The notes beneath the pieces were generated by a model. The model ran no database searches. It worked only from the letters and a program-made list of their open reading frames with translations, and had not been told where the DNA came from. A stretch of 7,468 nt of DNA from Chloroflexi bacterium RIFCSPLOWO2_02_FULL_71_16. Its GTDB lineage: Bacteria; Chloroflexota; Limnocylindria; P2-11E. Position 1 is the stretch's first letter. Each line of letters opens with the position of its first letter. Where the stretch lies: assembly GCA_001795345.1 (NCBI GenBank), contig MGON01000022.1, forward strand, positions 6,870 through 14,337, written 5' to 3'. The position numbers and the translations under genes were made by a program. Of this stretch, positions 1-5,758 are shown piece by piece.

Positions 1-200
1 CCGACCGCGCTCCCCACCGCGTCGCGATCGACCACCAGTCCGCCGCTCATCCAGCCCGGCCGGAGCGGAGCCTGGGCCACGCCTGTCACGCGCATCACCG
101 CGTCCTCGCTGTGGACGACGACCGCACGGACGCGGTCCGCGGCGAGATCGAGGCCGGCGACCGCGGGGCCGCGCGGGATCCGGGACCTAGCTTGCGCCAC
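1..200 (-). CDS. FtsA/PilM-like actin-fold protein, N-terminal part (runs off the window)
   Basis: Only the first 66 codons are present, so the call rests on an N-terminal match. The reading frame opens with GTG at 200-198, preceded by a G-rich stretch (GACGGGGGCC) that may serve as ribosome binding site, and it overlaps the alaS stop by 14 nt, suggesting translational coupling. Residues 13-25 (AVAGLDLAADRVR) match the opening beta-strand and phosphate-1 region of FtsA and PilM. They are followed by a second strand with VTGVAQAP (38-45), and GGLVVDRDAV (53-62) resembles the FtsA pattern of a glycine, G-x-V-x-D and a run of small residues. In FtsA this domain binds ATP and the protein tethers FtsZ to the membrane; PilM is the type IV pilus counterpart. 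Oddly, the usual Gly-Thr/Ser of phosphate-1 (D-x-G-T/S) is A-A here, so nucleotide binding may be altered. Another actin-like family member is possible. Confidence 0.6.
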   Translation of the reverse strand, partial: MAQARSRIPRGPAVAGLDLAADRVRAVVVHSEDAVMRVTGVAQAPLRPGWMSGGLVVDRDAVGSAV

Positions 201-2862
201 GGCCCCCGTCGAAGTGCTCGCGCACGATCCGGCGCGCGGCCTCCAGCGCCTCCGCGAGGCGGGTCGCGTCCTTGCCGCCGCCGGTCGCCGAGTGCGGCTG
301 CCCGCCGCCGCTGCCGCCGACGATCGACGAGACCTGCTTCGCGATCTTCGCGGCGTCGACGCCTGGGGCGAGGTCTCTCGTCACCGCGACCGCGAAGGCC
401 GGCTTCTCGTCCCGCACGCCTCCGAGGACCACGACGCCGGATCCGAGCTGGTCGCGCACGCGGTCGGAGAGCTCGCGCAGCTGCCCCGCGTCGGCGTCGC
501 CCACGTTCGCGACGACGAGGCGGTGGCCGTCGAGCGCCTCCGCCGACGCGACCAGGCTGGTCGCCGAGCTGTCCATGCCCGCGCGGCGGGCGGTGCCGAG
601 CTCCCGGTCCAGGCGGTCGCGCTGCTCGGCGAGCTGCTCCACCGCGTCGGCGATCCGTTCCTCCGACACGCGCAGGCGATGCGAGATCCGCTCGGCGCGC
701 TCGCGCAGCGCGCGGACCTCGCGGAGCGCGCCCTCGCCGGTCAGGGCCTCGATGCGCCGGAGCCCCGCGCCGATGGAGCTCTCCTTCGTGATCAGCAGGA
801 GGCCGATGTCCCCCGTGCAGTGGCAGTGCGTGCCCCCGCAGAGCTCGCGGCTGGGGCCGGCGTCGACGACCCGCACCTCGTCGCCGTACTTCTCGTCGAA
901 CAGGTGCAGCGCGCCGGAGGCGAGCGCCTCCTGCAGCGGGACCACCCGCGCCTGCACCGAGACGTTCTGGAGGATCGCCTCGTTCACATCGTCCTCGACC
1001 CGCCGGATCTCGGCGGGCGTGAGCGCGCGGGCGAAGCTGAAGTCGAACCGCAGCCCCGGCGGGTGCACCAGCGAGCCGGCCTGCCGGACCTCGTCGCCGA
1101 GCACGTGGCGCAGCACGGCGTGCAGCAGGTGCGTCCCGGTGTGGTTGCGCATCGTGTCGCGCCGCGCCTGCTCGTCCACGCGCGCGGTCGCGGCGGCGCC
1201 CGTCCGGAGGGTGCCGTCCACCACGGTCCCGACCATGACGATCACGCCCGTCGCGGCGGTCTGCGTGTCGGCCACCAGCACGCGGGCCTCGGGCGTCGTG
1301 ATGTCGCCGCGGTCGCCGACCTGGCCCCCGCCCTCCGCATAGAAAGGAGTGCGGTCGAGGACGATCTCCACCTCGCTGCCCTCCTGCGCCGCGCCGACCC
1401 GCTGGCCGCCGAGGGCAAGCGAGAGGATGCGCGCGTCCTCCGCCAGCAGGGCGTCGTAGCCGATGAACGTGCTACGCAGGCCCTCCCGGTCACGGAGCTC
1501 CGAGTAGAACTGCCCGAAGCGCATGGCGTCCTGGTTGAAGCGCGCCGTCGAGCGGCTGCGCTCGCGCTGCTCCTCGAGGAGATGCTTGAACCCGCGCTCG
1601 TCGATGGCCAGCCCGGCCGCCACGGCGATCTCTCTCGTCATCTCGATCGGGAAGCCGTAGGTGTCGTACAGGCGGAACGCGGTCGGGCCGTCGATCTGCT
1701 CGCGCTCCTGCTCCTTCGCCCGCGCGACCGCCCCGTTCAGGAGGTCGAGCCCCGTCGTGAGCGTGCGGTCGAACTTCTCCTCCTCGGAGCCGATCGTCTC
1801 GAGCACGCGCTCGCGCGCTTTGCGCAGCTCCGGGTGGTGCGGCGCCATCGCCTTGATGACGTCCGCGGCGGTCGCCGCCATCGCGCCGGGACGCAGGCCC
1901 AGCTTCCGGGCGTGGAGCGCGCCGCGGCGGATGAGCCGGCGGAGCACGTAGCCGCGCCACTCGTTCGAGGGCGCGATGCCGTCGCCGATCAGGAACGTCG
2001 CGGCGCGGGTGTGCTCGGCCACGACGCGGATCGAGATGTCGGCCGTGGCGTCGGCGCCGTACTTCGCGCCGGAGAGCGTCTCCACGCGGCCGACGATGGG
2101 CACGAAGAGGTCCGTCCTGAACGTGTCGGGGATGACGCCCTGCAGGACCTGGGACAGCCGCTCCAGGCCAGCGCCCGTGTCGATGTTCCTCTTGGCCAGC
2201 GGGAGGAGGCTGCCGTCCTCCCTACGGTCGTACTGCTGAAAGACGAAGTTCCAGATCTCGATGTAGCGGCCGCAGTTCTCCGCGGGCGAGCAGTCGTGCG
2301 GCGGGACCCCCGCCTGCGGACCGCGGTCCACGAACACCTCGCTGCAGGGGCCGCAGAGCCCGGTCGGGCCGGGAGACCAGAAGTTCGTCTCGTCGCCGGC
2401 CGCGAGGTTGCCGAGGCGCCAGACCCGCTCGGGGGGCAGCAGCGCCAGCTCCCTGGTCCAGATGTCGAAGGCTTCGTCGTCGTCGAAGTAGATCGTGGCG
2501 ACGAGGCTGTCGGCCGCAAAGCCGAAGCGCTCGACCAGCAGCTCCCAGCCCCAGCCGATGGCCTCCTTCTTCCAGTAGTCGCCGATACTGAAGTTCCCCA
2601 GCATCTCGAAGAAGGTGTTGTGCCAGGAGTCGAAGCCGACCTCGTCGATGTCGGTGGTGCGGAAGCACTTCTGGATGCTCACCAGGCGCTTCTTGGGCGG
2701 CTGCTTCCGTCCGGTGAAGTAGGGCACGAGCGGCTGCATGCCCGCGCTGGTGAAGAAGACGCTGGGGTCGTCCCGGAGGACGAGCGGCGCGCTCGGCAGG
2801 CGGGCGTGGTCCTTCTCCTCGAAGAAGGCGAAGAACGCCTCGCGAATGCTCGCGCTGTCCAT
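187..2862 (-). CDS. alaS: Alanyl-tRNA synthetase (AlaRS), full length
   Basis: Charges tRNA-Ala with alanine in the cytoplasm and hydrolyses mischarged Ser- and Gly-tRNA-Ala. The 891-residue product has the usual bacterial length and all domains in order. The class II catalytic core opens with the FFEEKDH/FFTSAGMQP region (13-43), motif 2 is FFEMLGNFSIGDYW (84-97) and motif 3 contains GAGLERL (230-236). The core also carries the NFWSPGPTGLCGPCSE segment (160-175) with cysteines at 170, 173, 191 and 197. The editing domain has FYAEGGGQVGDRG (507-519), the zinc ligands H574 and H578 in HTGTH, and C675 and H679 in CGGTH. A coiled-coil-like stretch (710-760) leads to the C-Ala domain with its glycine-rich GGSGGGQPHSATGGGKD (849-865). 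The CGGTH motif is followed directly by Cys-His-Cys (680-682), which is unusual. The ATG at 2862 gives the expected N-terminus; upstream there is only a weak purine-rich site (GTAGAG). It lies 22 nt after the small membrane gene. Stop TAG at 189-187. Confidence 0.98.
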   Translation of the reverse strand: MDSASIREAFFAFFEEKDHARLPSAPLVLRDDPSVFFTSAGMQPLVPYFTGRKQPPKKRLVSIQKCFRTTDIDEVGFDSWHNTFFEMLGNFSIGDYWKKEAIGWGWELLVERFGFAADSLVATIYFDDDEAFDIWTRELALLPPERVWRLGNLAAGDETNFWSPGPTGLCGPCSEVFVDRGPQAGVPPHDCSPAENCGRYIEIWNFVFQQYDRREDGSLLPLAKRNIDTGAGLERLSQVLQGVIPDTFRTDLFVPIVGRVETLSGAKYGADATADISIRVVAEHTRAATFLIGDGIAPSNEWRGYVLRRLIRRGALHARKLGLRPGAMAATAADVIKAMAPHHPELRKARERVLETIGSEEEKFDRTLTTGLDLLNGAVARAKEQEREQIDGPTAFRLYDTYGFPIEMTREIAVAAGLAIDERGFKHLLEEQRERSRSTARFNQDAMRFGQFYSELRDREGLRSTFIGYDALLAEDARILSLALGGQRVGAAQEGSEVEIVLDRTPFYAEGGGQVGDRGDITTPEARVLVADTQTAATGVIVMVGTVVDGTLRTGAAATARVDEQARRDTMRNHTGTHLLHAVLRHVLGDEVRQAGSLVHPPGLRFDFSFARALTPAEIRRVEDDVNEAILQNVSVQARVVPLQEALASGALHLFDEKYGDEVRVVDAGPSRELCGGTHCHCTGDIGLLLITKESSIGAGLRRIEALTGEGALREVRALRERAERISHRLRVSEERIADAVEQLAEQRDRLDRELGTARRAGMDSSATSLVASAEALDGHRLVVANVGDADAGQLRELSDRVRDQLGSGVVVLGGVRDEKPAFAVAVTRDLAPGVDAAKIAKQVSSIVGGSGGGQPHSATGGGKDATRLAEALEAARRIVREHFDGGRGAS

Positions 2863-2884
2863 CTCTACGAATGATGAGGCAGCG

Positions 2885-3139
2885 TCAGGCTGCGCGGCGT
2901 TCGAGGAGCGCGATGATGGCCGTCGCGTGCGCGCTCGCGAGCGCCGCGAGCAGGAGCTGAGCGTCGCCCACCACGCCCGGACGGAACGCCATCGCCTCGC
3001 CCGCCACCTGCGCTACGAGGGACGCGGCGGCCGCGGCGATCCACGCGGAGCCGAGCAAGCGAGGACGCCCGACGACGGCGCGCACCGCCGCGGGGACGCC
3101 GAGGGCGATGAGCGCGAGGGGCACGATGGCCGGAGGCAC
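2885..3139 (-). CDS. Small hydrophobic protein with three predicted membrane helices, unknown function
   Basis: An 84-residue product read from GTG at 3139-3137, 2 nt after the stop of the upstream membrane protein, ending in TGA 22 nt before alaS. The frame is open far upstream, but that part is an arginine- and proline-rich shadow of the GT87-like gene. The composition becomes protein-like only at this GTG, and the codon two before it is GTA, which is not a start. Three hydrophobic stretches can be drawn at about residues 4-23, 28-48 and 56-78, ending with a short basic tail (LLERRAA). No family is recognised. The competing frame in the same stretch is arginine- and glycine-rich and not credible. 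Position and spacing suggest co-translation with the GT87-like protein, so a small partner or lipid-carrier-related subunit is conceivable; that is inference from context only. Confidence 0.65.
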   Translation of the reverse strand: MPPAIVPLALIALGVPAAVRAVVGRPRLLGSAWIAAAAASLVAQVAGEAMAFRPGVVGDAQLLLAALASAHATAIIALLERRAA

Positions 3140-3141
3140 GG

Positions 3142-4515
3142 CTACCGTTCCGCGCCCGGCGGCCCGGCGAGGATGGTGAACGCACCCGAGCGGCGCGCGG
3201 TCTCGGCGGCGAGATCTCCCGTCGGCATGCGCGCGATGGCCGCGAGCGCGAACAGGGGCAGCAGGAAGAAGTAGGAGAACAGGCTCCGCCACGCGAAGAA
3301 CAGCGGGAGCATCGCGAGAACGACGCCGAGCTCCGGGCTGGAGTGCCTGGCGCGCCAGGCGACGGCCAGCGCAGCGATGCCCACGACCGCCTCGAGCGCG
3401 AGGTAGGCCGTCGCGGGGAAGAGCGGCAGCACCCCGTTGGCCGACAGGAAGACGAGGCCCGCGCCGCGGGGGAACATCGGCTCCGCCACCGGCCCGACGA
3501 CGCCGAGCAGCCACGACCGGGCGTCCCACAGCAGGAAGGGAGCGTTCACGGCGACGAAGATCCCTCCAGCAACGGCCAGGCGGACCGCGGCTTCCCGCCA
3601 GCCGAGGCGCGCGGCGACCTGGAGCAGATAGAAGGGAGCGAAGAACCAGGCGAGCTGCTTCACGGCGAGGGCGATCGCGAAGGGGACCGCGCTCCAGCGG
3701 CGCTCTCGCCACAGCCAGGCGGCGACCAGCGGCAGCGCATACAGGAGGTCGGCGCTCCCGCCGACGGTGAAGGCGGTGAGCGACACGGCCGCGAGCAGCC
3801 CCGTGAGCGCGAAGGGGCGCAGGCCGGGCGGCGCGCGCACGATCACTAGCGCCATCGCGGCGAGCAGGCACAGCACGTACAGGACGTTCGCGTCCCACCC
3901 GAGCGCGACCCACGGCAGGATCAGGAGGATCGAGAGCGCCGGATACGAGGGGCGCCACTGGAACTCGATGTCCTCGCTCCAGCCCCCGCGCTGCCTTGCC
4001 GTCCACGCCGCATCGAGCTGCTCCTCCGTCGGATAGACGCGGACCTCGGAGAAGGCGCCGCGGCGGAGCGGCGTGGTGCGGTCCGCCCCGATCCCGCGCT
4101 CGCCGTAGCACTCGAAGAGGTCGAGCCGCCGATAGGGATCCTCTCCGCGGAGGACCAGCAGCGCCGCGCATTCGTTCAGCGCGATCGCGTCGTTGTGGTA
4201 GGGGGTCTGGTCGTGCAGCGGCGGGGCCGGGATCCCGCGGAGCCAGCCGAGCCCCACGACGGCCAGTACCGAAACGAGCAGGAAGGTCGCGCGCATCGGC
4301 AGGGAGTAGCCGTCGGGCGCCGCGGCGGTCGCGTCTCCCCGGCCGGTGCCGGTGAGGGCCATGGCCAGGAGGACGAACGCCGCGGCGATGGCCAGCGTCG
4401 TGAAGAGCGCGCCCAGCGGCGACGGCCGCAGCTGGACCGACCCGTTCACGATGCCCGCCTCGTACAGCGCCGCGCCCGCGACGGCGACCGCCGCGATGCG
4501 CAGGAGCGCGATCAT
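3142..4515 (-). CDS. Polytopic membrane protein, probable GT87-like (GT-C fold) glycosyltransferase
   Basis: A 457-residue integral membrane protein with about 10 to 12 hydrophobic segments, for example near 5-20, 35-55, 76-93, 190-226, 234-270, 276-298, 311-330, 355-388 and 397-428. Between segments three and four lies a soluble loop of about 95 residues (94-190) with acidic and aromatic residues (YHNDA at 106-110, GEDPYRR at 124-130), ending in YPALSILLILPW (191-202). A large early loop, a G-x-DPY motif and a later AVKQLAWFFAPFYLL helix (284-298) are features seen in GT87/DUF2029 mannosyltransferases, which use polyprenyl-phosphate sugars on the outer side of the membrane. The family call is from pattern recognition, and another GT-C membrane protein is possible. 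Two cysteines (116, 136) lie in the loop. The ATG start is 3 nt after the mnmA stop, with no clear ribosome binding site, so translation is probably coupled. Confidence 0.7.
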   Translation of the reverse strand: MIALLRIAAVAVAGAALYEAGIVNGSVQLRPSPLGALFTTLAIAAAFVLLAMALTGTGRGDATAAAPDGYSLPMRATFLLVSVLAVVGLGWLRGIPAPPLHDQTPYHNDAIALNECAALLVLRGEDPYRRLDLFECYGERGIGADRTTPLRRGAFSEVRVYPTEEQLDAAWTARQRGGWSEDIEFQWRPSYPALSILLILPWVALGWDANVLYVLCLLAAMALVIVRAPPGLRPFALTGLLAAVSLTAFTVGGSADLLYALPLVAAWLWRERRWSAVPFAIALAVKQLAWFFAPFYLLQVAARLGWREAAVRLAVAGGIFVAVNAPFLLWDARSWLLGVVGPVAEPMFPRGAGLVFLSANGVLPLFPATAYLALEAVVGIAALAVAWRARHSSPELGVVLAMLPLFFAWRSLFSYFFLLPLFALAAIARMPTGDLAAETARRSGAFTILAGPPGAER

Positions 4516-4518
4516 GCG

Positions 4519-5679
4519 CTAGGCCGCGAGCGCCCGGTCGACGATCCCGCCGCCCAGCACCTCGGCGCCGGCTCGGGCGCCATATGAGCTTCGCTCATAC
4601 GTCCGTCGCTCGTCCTCATGAGGACCCTCGGGATCCTCCCTCGTCCTTGCCAGGCCGTAGAAGACCGCGGCCTGCCCGGGCGCCACGAGCGAAGGCTCCG
4701 CGAGACGCAGGACGGCGCTGGTGCCGTCGACCTCCACCTCGGCATCGATGGGATCGCCGCGGTAGCGCAGCGCGACGCGGGCGTGGAATCGCTCCGAGGG
4801 CGCTCGGTCCGCCGTGAAGCGCAGGTCGCGGAGCAGGTACGTCCGCGTGGCCACGTCGGCGCGGCGGCCGACGATCGCGGCATTCCGCTCCAGGTCGAGC
4901 CGCAGCACGTAGAGGCGCTCGTTCGCGGCGACGCCGACGCCGCGTCGCTGGCCGACCGTGAGCCCCCCGATGCCGGCGTGCGTGCCGAGCACCGTGCCGT
5001 CCTCGCGCTCGATGGGGCCCGGCACGAACGCAGCGGGGGCGCGCTCGCGGACCAGGTCGCGGTGATCGCCGGGCACGAAGCAGATGTCCATGCTCTCGGC
5101 CTTCGCGGCGTTCGGGAGGCCGTAGGCCGCCGCGAGCGCGCGCGTCTCGTCCTTCGCCCGGAGCTCGCCGATCGGGAAGAGCGTCCGGCGGAGCTCGTGC
5201 TGGCCGAGCATGTAGAGCGCGTAGGACTGGTCCTTCGCCGTGTCGCGCGCGCGAAGCAGCCGGTAGCGCCCGCCGACCTCGCGCACCCGGGCGTAGTGGC
5301 CCGTGGCGAGCCGGCTGGCGCCGAACTTCGCGATGACGTCGCGGAGCAGCGCCTCGAACTTCACGTAGTGGTTGCACGCGACGCACGGATTCGGCGTCTC
5401 GCCGCCGGCATACGAGCCGACGAAACGGTCCACGACGGATCTCCCGAAAACGTCCGCATAGTCCAGCGCATAGAAGGGGATGCCCAGATGCGCGGCCGCG
5501 CGCCGCGCCTCCTCCCCCGCCTCGTCCGTACCGCAGCAGCGCGGCGCGTGCGAGGCGACGGGCTCCTTCGAGAGCCGCATCCACACGCCGACGACGTCGT
5601 GGCCGCGGTCCGCGAGCAGCGCCGCGGCCAGCGAGCTGTCGACCCCGCCGCTCATGGCGACGAATGTGCGCCCGCTCAT
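4519..5679 (-). CDS. mnmA: tRNA-specific 2-thiouridylase MnmA
   Basis: Adenylates and thiolates U34 of tRNA-Lys, -Glu and -Gln (s2U), receiving persulfide sulfur that starts from IscS, encoded two genes upstream. The product is 386 residues. The N-terminal PP-loop is SGGVDSS (10-16). The catalytic pair is C99 in TPNPCVACN and C200 in SMDICFV. ATGHYAR (125-131), KDQSY (149-153) and GGLTVGQRRG (238-247) are all in their expected places, and the C-terminal beta-barrel ends with VLGGGIV (374-380). The start is ATG at 5679: the open frame extends 49 codons further, but that part covers the palindromic spacer and overlaps iscU, whereas MSGRTFVAMSGGVDSS is a standard MnmA N-terminus. Residues 343-373, between VFYG and VLGGG, replace what is normally a turn of four or five residues, so about 27 residues are extra; they coincide with a dense palindrome cluster. 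The start codon sits at the foot of a hairpin. Confidence 0.97.
   Translation of the reverse strand: MSGRTFVAMSGGVDSSLAAALLADRGHDVVGVWMRLSKEPVASHAPRCCGTDEAGEEARRAAAHLGIPFYALDYADVFGRSVVDRFVGSYAGGETPNPCVACNHYVKFEALLRDVIAKFGASRLATGHYARVREVGGRYRLLRARDTAKDQSYALYMLGQHELRRTLFPIGELRAKDETRALAAAYGLPNAAKAESMDICFVPGDHRDLVRERAPAAFVPGPIEREDGTVLGTHAGIGGLTVGQRRGVGVAANERLYVLRLDLERNAAIVGRRADVATRTYLLRDLRFTADRAPSERFHARVALRYRGDPIDAEVEVDGTSAVLRLAEPSLVAPGQAAVFYGLARTREDPEGPHEDERRTYERSSYGARAGAEVLGGGIVDRALAA
4561..4653 (-). repeat. Palindrome-dense in-frame insertion near the 3' end of mnmA
   Basis: Four inverted repeats lie side by side in about 75 bp: GGCGCC arms at 4564-4569 and 4576-4581; TATGAGC/GCTCATA at 4583-4599 with loop TTC (GAA on the coding strand); a perfect 14-bp palindrome GTCCTCATGAGGAC at 4612-4625; and an 8-bp stem with one bulged A at 4620-4638. 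The cluster is in frame and encodes most of MnmA residues 343-373, rich in Arg, Glu and Tyr/Ser, with no counterpart in ordinary MnmA proteins as I know the family. A palindromic element inserted in frame, similar in principle to the Rickettsia palindromic elements, is the simplest reading. Origin as a mobile repeat is inference. Confidence 0.6.
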
Positions 5680-5696
5680 GGGACCTTCGGTCCCAT
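5678..5696 (-). promoter_or_regulatory. Hairpin overlapping the mnmA start codon, enclosing a six-codon mini-ORF
   Basis: ATGGGACC and GGTCCCAT form a perfect 8-bp stem around a three-base loop (GAA on the coding strand). The last two stem bases are the A and T of the mnmA ATG, and the only Shine-Dalgarno-like sequence, GAAGGT, lies in the loop and the 3' arm. Folded RNA would therefore hide both the ribosome site and the start codon. The other arm also begins with ATG, giving ATG GGA CCG AAG GTC CCA TGA (MGPKVP), whose TGA overlaps the mnmA start as ATGA. This could act as a coupling leader, or be a chance result of the palindrome. The structure is directly visible; the regulatory role is inferred. 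Confidence 0.45.
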
Positions 5697-5697
5697 T

Positions 5698-5715
5698 CGC
5701 GAGCGAACGCTCGCG
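5698..5715. repeat. Perfect inverted repeat in the iscU-mnmA spacer
   Basis: CGCGAGCG and CGCTCGCG form an 8-bp stem separated by AA. It is one base from the hairpin that covers the mnmA start and could stack on it. No U-run follows in either direction, so it is not a standard intrinsic terminator. Confidence 0.6.
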
Positions 5716-5728
5716 CCTGTTCTTGGCA

Positions 5729-5757
5729 GGGGGGTGCGCCCCCCGCACGCACCCCCC
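5729..5757. repeat. G/C-run inverted repeat just after iscU, with two alternative folds
   Basis: GGGGGGTGCG (5729-5738) can pair with CGCACCCCCC (5748-5757) as a 10-bp stem with a nine-base loop. Alternatively GGGGGG at 5729-5734 pairs with CCCCCC at 5739-5744 over a TGCG loop. The two pairings exclude each other. The element begins one base after the iscU stop codon in the direction of transcription. It lacks a U-tract, so it is not a classic terminator; it might stabilise the upstream mRNA end, pause transcription or lower mnmA expression relative to iscSU. Confidence 0.5.
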
Positions 5758-5758
5758 G

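Noticed and set aside
1..200. RuvX/YqgF at the left end, as expected after alaS
   Set aside because: The visible N-terminus continues with GGLVVDRDAV, which fits FtsA-like proteins and not RuvX, whose opening strand is followed by a G-x-A/S-xx-D signature that is absent here.
214..2874. Very long open frame on the plus strand opposite alaS, with other long plus-strand frames opposite iscS and mnmA
   Set aside because: The translations are Arg-, Ala- and Gly-rich with no motifs, and they mirror well-identified genes on the other strand. High GC content removes stop codons and creates such frames.
2865..3185. A 106-residue frame before alaS
   Set aside because: It is extremely Arg- and Gly-rich and overlaps the more credible membrane-protein frame.
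3140..4171. Upstream extension of the small membrane protein frame into a 428-residue product
   Set aside because: Only the last 84 residues look like a protein. The rest is a low-complexity shadow of the GT87-like gene in another frame.
4519..4660. Frameshift or assembly error at the mnmA 3' end
   Set aside because: The conserved VLGGGIV ending is in the same frame as the body of the gene, so the extra segment is an in-frame insertion.
5698..5757. Intrinsic terminator between iscU and mnmA
   Set aside because: The stems are strong, but no T-run follows on either strand and mnmA belongs functionally to the upstream genes.
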